Source of the DNA: Acanthamoeba sp. SK_2022b
Lineage: Eukaryota; Discosea; Longamoebia; Acanthamoebidae
DNA: 64,000 nucleotides
Assembly (NCBI GenBank): GCA_027943245.1
Contig: JANDJZ010000028.1
Location: 1-64,000 of the forward strand
Reading direction: 5' to 3'
Part shown: piece by piece, positions 53,795 to 64,000 of the stretch
How positions within the stretch are numbered: the stretch's first letter is position 1
Layout: every line of letters starts with the position of its first letter
Position numbers and translations under genes: made by a program
The notes under the pieces: model-generated
The model's database searches: none
Told to the model about the DNA's origin: nothing
What the model saw: only the letters and a program-made list of their open reading frames with translations

Positions 53795-55487
53795 ATGAGC
53801 TTGCAGGATACATTATCTCAGCATGTCACAAGCTGCAATCAAATTCACATGAATTCTCCTATGTGTCATCAACATTGCCATGCCTATGGACTTACCATTT
53901 TTTGTGCGGTGTGTCAGTTTGGCTGTCACACTCCCAATTCTTCCAACATATACATGCCCATGATTGTAACCAAGGATCACCTCTACAAGCTATATTGCAG
54001 AGCAATGATGCAGCAGGGCTACCAAAACAATGGTCTGATTAAGCCATCAACATTCTTTAAGCTCTTTCACACAGAGCATAAGAATGTCAAGTTTCCCAAG
54101 TTCTGTGTCCTGGGCCTGTGTAGCATATGTGCATCAACAAACAACTGATTAATCAGCGCATGACAACAGCACAGAGGGCCAAGCTGAAGAAGCAAAAGTT
54201 TGAGCATTTGCGCCTTATTGAAAAGGAGCGCAAGATGTATCACCTTCATCAGCAGGAAGCAAGCACTGATCCCAGTGGTGTCTTCTCTGTGATTATGGAT
54301 GGTTCAAGTGATGTGATACTTCCCATGCTGGTGCCTCTCCCATCTTCCTGGAAGGACCTGCACCTCTTCAAGCTGGGCATTCATGGTTTCATCAACCATG
54401 GCCTCAAGAGACGCTTGCTTTACTTACATATTGGTCAGTTTGGCTGTGGCCCAGACTTTGCCCTCTCCTTGCTGCACCACCACCTTACTCACCTAGCATG
54501 CCCAGCAGCAGGCATCCAGCCTACAACCTTATACCTGCAGCTTGATAATCGCAGTCATGAGCACAAGAACAAGTACATGCTGGCTTACTGTCACTGGCTG
54601 GTGCACAACACTGAGTCTTCTGTAATATCACCATCTCTTTTCTGCCAGTGGGGCACACCCATGAGGACATTGATCAGATGTTCTCCACATTTGTTGTGGG
54701 CATGAAGTACAATCCTTGTGTGTTTACTGTGGAGGACTTTGTGCAAGGGCTCAACACTTGGTACTCCAACGATATTCATAAGCCAGAGCCCCTTATCCTG
54801 CTTGAATGTTGGTCATTCAAGACCTGGCTGGACCCTTATATCTGGAGTGTGAAGGGCACCTCACGCCCACATATCTTCTGCTTCACTCATGGTGATAATG
54901 GAAGGGTGCAGCTGAAAACCAAGGACTACCACTCCAGTTCCTCAGCTTGGATGGGCCCCTACCATTTCCTTGAGTCATGTCCCACTGATGGCCCTATCCC
55001 CCTGGTTCCTGCTCTGCTTGATCCAACCACTCTCAAGGATACCCTGCATGCCCTCACAGCCCTCAACAACTGTGCTCAGCTCCAGGCCTCTTATGAGTGC
55101 ATGGTATCTCTCTTCAATAATCCTCCTCATGAGCGCCTACTTGTGAATCCATTTCAGTGGGTTTATTACAACTATGCTGCTTCTCAAGCCCATGATACTA
55201 TTCCTGCTCAGCCACTTGACCCACCTTACTGTGCTGGCCTCACCCTGACAGGCAAGGCCACCTGTGATCTCACCACTTGTAAGCCTGATGATGGTGCAGT
55301 GTGTGGTGAAAAAGGAAGTGTTTGGCTTGGCTTGGTGAAGCGCACTACAAGGGCCCAAATCTTCCTCAACTGGTTAGAGGAAGATGATGATGGGTCATTC
55401 CACCTGGTGCCTGATGGTCGACTTGTTGCCATTACCTATGGAGCAATGATGTGTGCTGATGTCCATGCATGCAGATGTCTCACTTGA
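53795..55487 (+). pseudogene. DUF7869-type transposon protein, frameshifted
   Basis: Successive open pieces give VTKDHLYKLYCRAMMQQGYQ and CVLGLCSICAS (a Cys pair). After a frame change near 54140 come RAKLKKQKFEHLRLIEKERK, VFSVIMDGSSDVILPM, TLYLQLDNRSHEHKNKYMLA and YCHWLVHNT. A second frame change near 54612 is followed by VGHTHEDIDQMFSTFVVGMK. The motif pair LDN...KN(K/R)Y and GHTHEDID is the signature of DUF7869, found in transposable-element proteins of fungi, oomycetes and algae; a nuclease-like role is suspected but not established. The C-terminal 250 residues are open to the stop at 55487. The inverted copy at 51.0-51.5 kb carries the same second frameshift, so the element was already broken before duplication. 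Confidence 0.7.
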
Positions 55488-55598
55488 CCTGAACAACTGC
55501 ATGAGACCTGCACTATGAAAGCGACTATTGGACATGCATGAGAGGTACTTGCAACAGTTGGCCCATGACAAAATCAAACAGGACTGCATATGTGTATG

Positions 55599-55724
55599 TG
55601 ATCCAAATAAAACCATTTCCTGATCCGATTTTCTTGTTGCCCCAATTCCAATGTCAAAACACATGTGGACCACATACATGCACATGATCAGAATAAAACA
55701 ATTTCTTTATCTGATTTTCTTCAT
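55599..55724 (+). repeat. Tandem diverged repeat with AATAAAA signals after the element gene
   Basis: Two related segments of about 40 bases start near 55599 and 55684. Both contain AATAAAAC, an ATTTC block and GATTTTCTT. They follow the element stop codon by about 110-240 bases and could be its polyadenylation region or part of a terminal repeat. Confidence 0.6.
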
Positions 55725-56412
55725 GTGTTGAACTGTGCACACCACCTGCACATTGGGCTCTCACCCTTGCACAATTACTCAACAACACCATCAATAGCCT
55801 TCTCTTTTTTGGAAATGCAACTGACATCACTAAATGTTGGCTAAAGGAAATTGCCTCTAAAGCACCAATCCATTTAGTGCTCTTTGCATGTGCCTTCTTC
55901 AGAACCTACACACAAGCTTTCCCATTCAAGCTCTGATTGTTCACCAGAAAAGCACAAGAAGCACCACTGGAGCACCATCTCAAATCCAACACACATCAGA
56001 TTTGATTCTTTCTCATTTTCACCTCCTTGGACATTTTGCTCCTTGCAATCAAGAACCTTATTTCCCACATTCAACCCATATCCCCCTGTATCAGTGGCAG
56101 GTTCAGTTCTATGGCTGACTACACCAGCAGCATCTTCGGTACCGCCCAAAGAAAAAAAAAGATAAAATGGAGATATTAAAAAAACGCCATAAGGAAAATA
56201 CGAACGCCGACGAGCCATGCATGTATCACCGCCGCAGACCAACACACAGTACCACCACAACAGCGACTGCACGTAACTTGCAGTCAGGTTACACGACCAT
56301 ACAACTGCCTCTCCACACACGAACGCGAACGTCATCGGCCACGCTGCGGCTGTTCAGCCCATCTGCTGAAAAAACAAATTACAGTCATCAACATACGCCA
56401 CACAAAGAAGAA
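55725..56412. other. AT-richer flank between the element and CCS
   Basis: The low-GC character of the element island continues to about 56160, ending with A-rich runs (AAAGAAAAAAAAAGATAAAATGG at about 56145-56167). From about 56180 the composition returns to that of the host genes. An in-frame Met for CCS exists at 56167 but is not preferred. No other gene is supported. Confidence 0.45.
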
Positions 56413-57491
56413 ATGGACTCACGCACGAGGAAGCAATCCGCTGGAGTGAAGGTATGCCAGGCGCAGGAGGCTAAAGGCGATTTTACAGTTGTAAATTACT
56501 TTTTGTGGCACGTGCAGGCTCAATTCAACGTGGAGATGACCTGCCAGAGCTGCGTGGAGGGCATCACGGCAGCCTTGCGGGCAGTGCATGGCGTGACCGT
56601 TCTCGACGTTGACCTCGAGAGAGGTATTATTTATCTATTTTGTTTTCGTTTTTAATTTATTTTTAGGTTTTTATCTTTTAAAAATATTTTGCCTCAGGCG
56701 AGGTGGAGCTGGTGACTCAGAGTGTGCCGGTGGAGAAGCTGCTGCGAATCCTGCGCGAGACCGGCCGAACGGCATCCCTCCAGGGCCTTGGTGGCGGTAC
56801 GTACGCACGCGCAGTTTTCCAGGGGCACGACACTGCCAGGCGCTTCAACGCACGTGTGTGGTCGTGCAGAGGGCGAGCAGCTGGGGTCGGCAGTGAGCCA
56901 GCTCGAGCCGGCCAACGGAAGCAAGGAGGGCCCGCACGCCACGGTGCGCTTCGCCCAGGTTTCGCTCGACCGATGTCTCGTCGAGGCCATCCTCGATGGG
57001 TTCCCTCCCGGTACCGCCCGACTTGATGATGTGATGACACCGCCTGGCCGCGTTTCTCATGTATGTTTCGCTGCCCGTAGGCGAGTACGATCTGGCGGTA
57101 CACGAGTTTGGCGACATCTCCGAGGGTGCTCGCACAGTGGGTGATGTGTTTGGACAACACAGCAACCCCGATGCCAAGCCCGCCGGTGAGATCGGGCGCG
57201 TCGAGGTCGGCCAAAACGGAGTACGCGCTCTCCCTCTGTCGCGCTTGGGCGTCGCCGAGAAGGTCTCAGATGTTACCCAGCGCCTGACGTTCATGGGGCA
57301 TGCACATTCAGGAGGGCACCATCATGACCGAGAACAAGCAGCTCAAGGTGTGGGACATCATCGGGCGGAGCGTCGTTGCCAGGCCCAGCGGCCGCGGAGC
57401 GCTCGGCATCTCGTTTGGCGTCATCGCTCGGAGCGCGGGCGTGCGCGAGAATCCCAAGAAGATCTGCCGATGCGACGACCCCGACTTCTAA
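56413..57491 (+). CDS. CCS: Copper chaperone for superoxide dismutase
   Basis: Domain I is an HMA fold with the copper motif: QFNVEMTCQSCVEGITAALR. Domain II is SOD-like: EYDLAVHEFGDISEGARTVG, KPAGEIGRVEVGQNG, QLKVWDIIGRSVVARPSGRG, ISFGVIARSAG. Domain III is the short tail NPKKICRCDDPDF with the CxC copper-transfer motif. All three parts of a eukaryotic CCS are present; it loads copper into Cu/Zn-SOD and helps form its disulfide. In the SOD-like part the first copper His is replaced (AVH for HVH) and the zinc loop is shortened, so it should not dismutate. The start at 56413 (MDSRTRKQSAGVK) splices cleanly to the HMA exon at 56519. Confidence 0.93.
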
Positions 57492-57605
57492 CACGCCGCC
57501 GCTCACGCAAAGATAAAACAAACATTGCTATTCAATCCAGACATGTTGGTGGTTGTCGCCGGGACCAAGCGAGCAAGATGGGTTGGTGGCTGCGTCTCCA
57601 CACAT

Positions 57606-59630
57606 CTACAGCTTCTTGAGGATGTAGGCGGCCATGGCCTTGACGGCGGCAAAGGTCTCCTCGCCCGTCGGGACGATCTCGCTGGGCGGCAACACGAAGC
57701 CGTAGCGACCTGCCGAACAGAGACATCAGCCTCGGCTGCCCAATTGAGAGAAGCAGGGGGGAGAGGGAGAGCAGCGGGGTGAAGCCTTGACGTGTGGACG
57801 CTGCCCGTACCGGTGTCCCTGAGCTCGACGGCGAACGAGTAGGTCACGTTGGCCACGCCGAACGTCCAGTCCACGGACGAGCCCGATGCGGGGTAGATGG
57901 TCGTGGCAATGTTGCCGTACTGGTACTTGGTGCCGTGCACCGCCGCAAGCGCGCTGACGCACTCTGTTGTTTAACGACCACGACGACAGCGTCGCGACCG
58001 TTAGAATGTCAAACACGCGTAGAGAGGAGCAGTGCAAGGGCACCCTTGGTGGCTTCAAGCAGGTCGGCGTAGTTGGCGGGCAGATTGGTGGTGTAGCCCC
58101 AGGGCTGGAGTGGTTATGGCGTCCCACGCATACCGCAAGTGGGCACACGCGAGAGGTTAGTTGTCCGCCGTGGAAGGAAGCGGATGAGCAGGGCGAGTAC
58201 CGTCATCCACAGCTGAGAGTAGGAGTGGAAGTCGATGTAGCCGAGCATGTTGCGCTTGGACTTGATATACTCGGCCAGCGCCGTCTCCTCGGGTTCGGAG
58301 AAGCCCTTGGGACCTGGTCGCCGCGCATTCGGTGACCTTTAGAACGGCGCGACCCGCCACCACGCAACGTACGGGAGGCGGTTGTCCTGTACCCATGTAG
58401 TCCTCAGCGCAGGTGTTGGAGCTCGATCCACCCTCGCCCCAGTGGAACTCCCAGTTACGGTTGGTGTCGACGCCAACACAGGCCATCCAGCTGTTCTTGT
58501 TGATGCGGCTGCACAACAGATATCAAATTTTGTTATTCATTTCAAACATAAAATTACGTAGTTTGCATGAGATCTGCGTACCGGTTCTTCCTCCACATGC
58601 GGTCGGTAGTCCAGGTGTAGACGTAGCCGTCCGCGTTGACGATGGGGATGATGCTCCACTCAATGTTGTCCACAAACTTGGTCACCTGCAGGTCCTGTGA
58701 TCATAGGAAACCGCAGTAGAACGTGAGGCCGACTCCTTGTACGCAGCTCTCTCGCTCCTCGTCTGCGGGCATGCGTGTGGCTGTTGTTAGAGGAGTTGCT
58801 TACCTTGCCGTAGAGCGTCACGAGCTGGTGGGCAATCCAGGCGTTGGTCATGGGGCTGATCCACTCACGGGCGTGCTGGCCACCGTTCAGGGTGATGCCC
58901 ACCTTGCCTGTCGGAGCCGGGTGAGATAAATGACTTTGTTTTCCCACACTGGGCATGGGGGAACAACCATTGACGTTCTTCTGCGAAGTGATGATGACAC
59001 CGTTGATGTCACGGCCCTCCACGGTCTTGCCGATGGTCTTGTGTGGTGGTGGAGGTCAGTCTGTCGTTGACGCACTGGTGGAGAGTGGGAAAGTCGTACG
59101 ATCTTAGTGACAAGCTCGGGGTACTGCTTGGCCAGTGCGCTCAGGAAGTCGTTGAATTCATCGAGCGAACGGAAGCCGCCAAAGAACGAGTCATTCGCCG
59201 CACGCTGTTGGAGTTTAATAATTATTATTGTTTATGTTTTTATTATTTGTTGCTGCCAATTGGCGCAGGCGGCATAAATTTATTAAAATAAGAGAGCAAG
59301 GTGTACCTGAATGCTGAAACGCTCGAGATCAACCAGGGCTTGGAGGTCTTCAATCATGACGGTGTAGGGGATGTTGAGCGCGTCGACGTGAGGCTGGAGT
59401 ACGTCGGGCACCTGTACGTCGGCCCACTCCGGATGCTCGGCCCACAGGTCAAGCCCGAGGGCGCGCACGGCAGCGCCCAGCCTCACCCGTCGCTCGCCGT
59501 CGAGGTCGTCCGCCAACCCAAACCGCAGCACCTTGTGGCCCACGAACGAGGTCTTGACGTCCGCCGACACTACAGAGGCATACAGCGCGACCAGGCACAA
59601 CGCCACTACCAACGTGCTCGCCTTCATCAT
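57606..59630 (-). CDS. Secreted M14 zinc carboxypeptidase (carboxypeptidase A/B type)
   Basis: The signal peptide is [20 protein letters not shown], ending near VVSA. A propeptide region follows ([20 protein letters not shown]). The catalytic domain is spread over about ten exons: [55 protein letters not shown] (zinc ligands His and Glu of HxxE), [45 protein letters not shown] (third zinc ligand His), and [20 protein letters not shown] with the catalytic Glu. It ends [11 protein letters not shown] at 57606-57608. It is a complete preproenzyme that removes C-terminal residues from peptides outside the cell or in food vacuoles. It is divergent from the asparaginase gene across 178 bases. Confidence 0.94.
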
Positions 59631-59808
59631 CTTCGTGGTACGTCTCGAGTTATGTAAAGGTGGGACGCAGGGATAAAGCGGAGTATGTCGGCGCCGACAG
59701 CGAAGGCGATGGACCTTTCCCCCAACTTGAAGTTTCGTGTCTGGATTTTTTATGGAATTATAAATCCTGTTTTTTCTTCCGCATTTGTAAAAGCAGGAAA
59801 GGAGAGCG

Positions 59809-61215
59809 ATGGAAGGAGCGCGGGAGGGCAGAGCGGTGTGGGCGTTGGCATTGCATGGGGGAGCAGGAACCATCTCCCGCTCAGTGTCGCTCGATCGCCG
59901 CGAGGAATACCTCAAGGGCCTCAGCCTGGCGCTGGACGTCGGTGTTCGCATCCTCGCCCAAGGGGGTATCTCGCCTCACATCCTAATACAAATAAATACG
60001 CATTATTGATATTTATTTGACTGCTTTCTTGAGGCCAGGTACGGCACTGGACGCCGTGGAGGCGGTTGTGCGTGAGCTGGAGGACAATCCGCTCTTCAAC
60101 GCCGGACGTGGTGCGGTATTCACGCATGATGGCACTGTGGAGCTAGATGCCTCCATCATGGATGGTCGCACGCTGTCCTGCGGTGCCGTGTGCGGTGTCA
60201 AGTAAGTGTGGCAACTTGGCATCTGCGCACTCGTGCCCACTCTTACACTGTCCTCATCGACCAGAACCGTCAAGAATCCAATATCGCTGGCCCGGCTGGT
60301 AATGGAGAAGACGTCGCATGTCCTGCTTGCGGGCACTGGCGCCGAGCAGTTCGCCGAAATGGTTGGCGTCGAGCGCTGCGAGAACTCTTACTTCTACACC
60401 GAGAATAGGTTCGCCGCTCCTCGTACACGCATAAAGAGTGAGACAATTATTTATTAAATTATTATTTATTATCGACAGGTATCGATCCCTGCAGCAGGCC
60501 AAGGAGGCGGGCGCGGTGGAGTTGGACCACGCTGGGACGACCAACGTGGACACCAAGATCACGCCCGCGCAGCTTGCGGGCACCACCCCCGACGGCGCGT
60601 CGGCTACAAAGGACGAGGCGGCGCACGTCAAGGGCACCGTGGGCTGCGTGGCCCGCGACGCAGAGGGCAACCTCGCCGTGGCCACGTCGACCGGCGGGAT
60701 GACCAACAAGCGGTGGGGCCGGGTCGGCGACTCCCCCATCATCGGCGCCGGGTCGTACGCCAACAACAGGTCGTGCGCCGTGTCGTCGACCGGGGCCGGC
60801 GAGGAGTTCATTCGGCACGTGGTGGCGCACGACATCTCGGCCCTCATGGAGTACGGCGGCCACTCCCTGGCGCAGGCCGCCGACCTGGTCGTCCACACCA
60901 AGCTCGCCAAGGTTTGTCTTGCCTCTCCCCACACTCACCTACGCATGCTGTGGCGTGTGCCGGCCCAGCTGCACACTCTCGCTCACAGCGTTGTGTGTCC
61001 GTGTTTGTGTGTGTGCACGACTCGTGAACACAGGGCGATGGCGGAGTGATCGCGGTGAGCAAGGACGGGGAGGTGGCGATGCCCTTCAACAGCACGGGCA
61101 TGTTCAGGGCTGCGGCGGACAGCAACGGTCCGTATACTCGCCTCGCCCGAGAGCCAGGCCACGGGCTAACCCCGTTGATCCTACAGGACTGCGCGTGGTG
61201 AAGATATGGGAGTAA
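59809..61215 (+). CDS. Isoaspartyl peptidase / L-asparaginase (Ntn hydrolase)
   Basis: Plant-type asparaginase that self-cleaves before a catalytic Thr. Landmarks: [20 protein letters not shown] at the start, [60 protein letters not shown], and then the cleavage site [20 protein letters not shown] with Thr as the new N-terminal nucleophile. [20 protein letters not shown] and [20 protein letters not shown] follow, and the end is [16 protein letters not shown] at 61215. It hydrolyses L-asparagine and beta-aspartyl dipeptides. There is no signal peptide, so it is probably cytosolic. A disordered insertion ([20 protein letters not shown]) precedes the autoproteolysis site. Five introns. Confidence 0.95.
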
Positions 61216-61389
61216 CTCGACTCGGGCGAGTGTGTGGCAGGGTCGCGGGGCCAGCTCGCCTCCTCCAATACGAGAAAAAGACCGTTAGTGCTGCGTGTAC
61301 ATGAGATGATCCTGATGCATTCTACAGACGTTTGCTGTCTCTTGTCTGGCCCACTGTAACAACAAAACATGCGGGACAAAGAGTGACGA

Positions 61390-63302
61390 CTACGACGAGG
61401 ACGAGGGTGGCGAGGCCAACGCGGCGGGCTGTGCGGTGGGGGCGGACGGCAGTGGCGGAGAGGAGGCTGGCGGCTGGTCACGGCGATCGGTCGTTGACGA
61501 AGCCAAAGAGAGGGAAGTGACGGAAGGGGGTGGTGGCGATGATAACGATGATGATGACGAGGCCGATGCGGTCGACGATGGTGAAGAGGAGGCGAACACC
61601 ACATCGGTGGAAGAAGCGGAAGCAGTGGAGGCGGATGCGGAGGACGACGCAGATGCGACGCTCGGTCCGTGGGCGGCCTGGCCGGATGCGGGCGGCGAGG
61701 CGGCCGTCGGTCCTGTCGGCACCAAAGTGGCCGTTGGCGTAGGAATGGGCGTCGGCGCAGGGGTAGTCGTCGTCGTTGGCGTTGATGTCGACGCATCGGA
61801 AGTCGTGACCACCAATGGCACGGCAGACGAAGAGGAGGAGGAGGAGGAGGAGGAGGAAGCGAGGAGCGAGGCCGAGAAGAAGGGGGGGCTGACGGGGGCA
61901 GCGTAGACGGTCTCCCAATCGCCCTCGGCGAAGGGATTCTCTTCGATGATGACGGGTACCGGGTTGGCCATCCCGTGGTTGGTGAGAAAGTCCAACTGCG
62001 GGTTGTTGCGCACCGCGCAGAACACGTGGTATGGCACCAACGACACTCCCTGCGCACACGCACACGCACACGCACGCACACGAATGAGAGAGAGGGATCG
62101 CATGGGCGATGGTTGGGAGGCTAGGTGGCTCTACCTCGTGTGGGCCTCCCGCTCGGGCCTTCTCCTGGCCTCGGCACACGACCAGCGAATCCCGCACGAG
62201 GTCGCGCGCGAAGCAGAACGCCAACTGGAAACCCATGGGAGAACACATCGCAAAAACAGGGGCGCGTCAGTCTCATAACACCACGCCCCCCCCCCAAACC
62301 TCTTCGAAGGGCAGAGGGGAGATTCCTAACCTTGCACAAGAGGTTCTCGGCGGTGTGGCCCTGCGGCGTGTTGGTGTCGAGTGGAACGTCGATCTCCTCC
62401 AGCATCTTCGGTATCTCCCCGCCCAGGAACGGCCTCTCGCGAAAGTGTTCGTAGAGCTTGGTCCTGACTTCGGCGAGGTGGGCGTTGATGGGATCTTTGA
62501 CCACGTCCATCTCTGAGACCAGAGCCGGGAGGAGAAAGACCAACGCGTTATGCATGCACGAGGCCCCGCCCGCGCAAAGAGGCGGGTGTGAGGGAGGGAG
62601 AGTAGTGGCTTCAGACCAGGGGCGAGTGTCGTACCGATGGGCTCGGGCTTGATGGACATCAGGCCGGCAGCCGGGGCGGTTGCGGGAGAGGCATCCAAAG
62701 AGGCGCCGCTGGGTGTTGTGGTCGTAGTAGTCGTGGTCGTCGTCGCCAAAGACGTCGATGGCTGCGGCGAGGGCGGGACCGAGGTGCCGGGCGAGGTGGG
62801 CACATGCTTCCACGGGGTGAGCGTGGACACGATCGCAGTCTCTCCCAGCCGTTGCCTGATCAGATGCGTCATGACCGCCACGACGACGTCGACGATGACG
62901 AAGAGGGAATGAATGAGCGGAGGGGTCGCCGATTCTCATTGTTTGCTGTGCTTGGAGCGTACCTGCACAGCTTCTGCGTGGCCTTGAACGACTCGAGTGG
63001 GAGGTGCGTGCGGCCGCAGAACTTGCAGTGTCGCACGACTGGAATCTCCACCTCCACCGACACCTCCACCTGTTTGTGGCGTGCAGACGCTCATGAGAAA
63101 TGAATAGTGCGCGCCCACATGTGGGCACGGTCACGCAACGCTACGAGCAATGTAGAGGTCGGCCAAAGGCTGGAATGTGCATACCGAGGGCACCTTGTTG
63201 TGCTGGCGGCACCACAAGACCACCTTCTTGGTGGGGATGTCGAGCTGCTTTTTGCTCCGCACGTATTCCCTCACTTTCCTCGCGCGCTGCCACTGTTTGT
63301 GT

Positions 63303-63356
<54 letters not shown>

Positions 63357-64000
63357 TGGATGGATGATTGAGAAATGGAGCAAATGATCAGTGGAATTCG
63401 AGCGAGGCAGTACCTCGGTGGACTTGCGCTTGCCCAAATTCCACGCACGGAAGGCGTCGTCGCTCTTGGCGAACGAATAGGGCAGGACAGCCTGGCCACG
63501 CTTGTCCGCAACGACCGGGAAGAGCGCGCACGCCTCGTCGAGCAGCTCCTCCACGTCGTCTGCAAACACAACGATGGGCTGCGGCGGAATGCTGACGTCG
63601 GCCAGCGGGTCGGCCATCTGCGGCTTCTGGTCGACGACGGCCATCGATTGATGTTGGGCAGCCGCCACAGCGCTGGGCCTGGCCTCGAGAGCCGGTCGAC
63701 CTGCCGCTGGTGGCGACGGCGCGGGAGTCGGCTGTGCCGTTGGCGGCCGCGGCAGGGCAGCGTCGACGGGCACAGCCGAGGGTTGCAGTTGGGCCAGGGC
63801 CGGCGACGGCGACAGAGCCACGAGGGAGGCCGGCAGAGGCAGCGGTTGGTAGGAAGCCGGGGCGGAGGCAGGAGAGGAAGGCGGGGCGGGCGAGGGAGCC
63901 GCAGCGGGCTCCGGCGGAGCGGCGCTGGGCGCTGCAGCAGCGGGTGGGACAGAGGGAGGCGGCGGAGCGGCGACGGATGCGGAGGGCGGGGAGGCCGAGC
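61390..64000 (-). CDS. Unidentified low-complexity protein with a CxxC motif (3' part)
   Basis: The 5' end lies beyond base 64000. The visible N-terminal part is Ala/Pro-rich, then QPIVVFADDVEELLDEACAL and FAKSDDAFRAWNLGKRKSTE. The next exons give VREYVRSKKQLDIPTKKVVL, RHCKFCGRTHLPLESFKATQ (one CxxC and a later Cys, zinc-ribbon-like), WKHVPTSPGTSVPPSP, and KLYEHFRERPFLGGEIPKML. The C-terminal exon gives GVSLVPYHVFCAVRNNPQLD, NHGMANPVPVIIEENPFAEG, then about 170 residues of Ser, Thr, Ala and Pro. I recognise no family. The basic helical stretch, the CxxC and the long disordered tails would fit a nuclear regulator, but that is a guess. Confidence 0.6.
61830..61858. repeat. (GAG)n trinucleotide run coding for poly-Ser
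   Basis: About nine GAG/GGA units on the plus strand are read as a poly-Ser run on the coding (minus) strand of the unidentified protein. Confidence 0.7.
63307..63356. repeat. (TG)n microsatellite in intron of the unidentified gene
   Basis: About 24 TG units on the plus strand, CA on the coding strand, in the intron between the exon ending KRKSTE and the exon starting WQRARKVREYV. Confidence 0.88.

Noticed and set aside
56167..56412. Upstream start for CCS giving an 82-residue extension
   Set aside because: The extra sequence is low-complexity, begins at the edge of the AT-rich island and has no targeting character. The Met at 56413 gives a normal CCS N-terminus.
61104..62081. 325-codon Arg/Pro-rich minus-strand ORF
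   Set aside because: It is a frame shadow of the Ser/Thr/Ala-rich exon and overlaps the asparaginase 3' end.
1..64000. CRISPR arrays, operons, bacterial ribosome-binding sites or a prokaryotic defence island
   Set aside because: Spliced genes, a tRNA with a Pol III terminator and eukaryotic ribosomal proteins show nuclear DNA. The tandem repeats seen are microsatellites without spacers.

Overview
The window looks like nuclear DNA of a free-living amoebozoan, most likely Acanthamoeba or a close relative. This is inferred from a GC-rich genome, many short GT-AG introns that often carry CT, TG or CA tracts, short intergenic gaps, and a mix of metazoan-like genes (LARP1, FAM98, SK-type channel, mEAK7-like TLDc) and fungal-like ones (Zn2Cys6-PAS regulator). 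I could place about 26 protein genes and one tRNA. Exon joins were read by eye from splice signals and family continuity, so CDS spans include introns.

Layout. 1-1976: 3' end of a LARP1-type translation regulator. 2608-5060: mitochondrial glycine C-acetyltransferase. 5322-5505: a large inverted repeat in front of a small secreted protein (5630-6265). 6605-9630 (-): Zn2Cys6 + coiled coil + PAS regulator. 9915-12126: FAM98-like tRNA-ligase-complex subunit, convergent with a Nudix hydrolase (12247-13746, -). 14036-14107: tRNA-Val(AAC). 14173-16576: phosphatidylglycerophosphate synthase. 16728-18085: divergent ribosomal genes RPL22 and RPS28. 18497-20783: serine palmitoyltransferase subunit 1. 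21193-24547 (-): SK-type six-helix channel with an abnormal selectivity filter. 24809-29797: C2 / calpain-III / ankyrin / C2 protein. 30033-30686 (-): APS kinase, divergent from a ZPR1-sirtuin fusion (30838-32698). Then TraB protein (32818-34218), GT8 glycosyltransferase (34568-36005) and mEAK7-like TLDc protein (36538-38890).

From about 39.3 to 41.1 kb lies a collapsed Ty1/copia relic, followed by an F-box protein (41248-42411). A large minus-strand gene (42583-47311) encodes five tandem winged-helix-like modules. A PUB-domain protein (48131-50653) precedes a second, AT-richer mobile-element island (50.7-56.1 kb). That island holds a DUF7869-type element and a rearranged, partly inverted second copy sharing its frameshift. 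The right end carries the copper chaperone for SOD (56413-57491), a secreted M14 carboxypeptidase (57606-59630, -), a divergent Ntn-hydrolase asparaginase (59809-61215), and the 3' part of an unidentified low-complexity protein (61390 to beyond 64000, -).

The genes are individually transcribed housekeeping and regulatory genes with no operon logic. Shared themes are mitochondrial lipid and amino-acid metabolism (GCAT, PGS1, TraB), two paralogous alpha-oxoamine synthases (GCAT and SPT1), and translation (LARP1, RPL22, RPS28, tRNA-Val, FAM98). The most unusual items are the winged-helix array with repeated intron positions, the ZPR1-sirtuin fusion, the SK-like channel whose K+ filter is replaced, and the C2/calpain-III/ankyrin/C2 protein.
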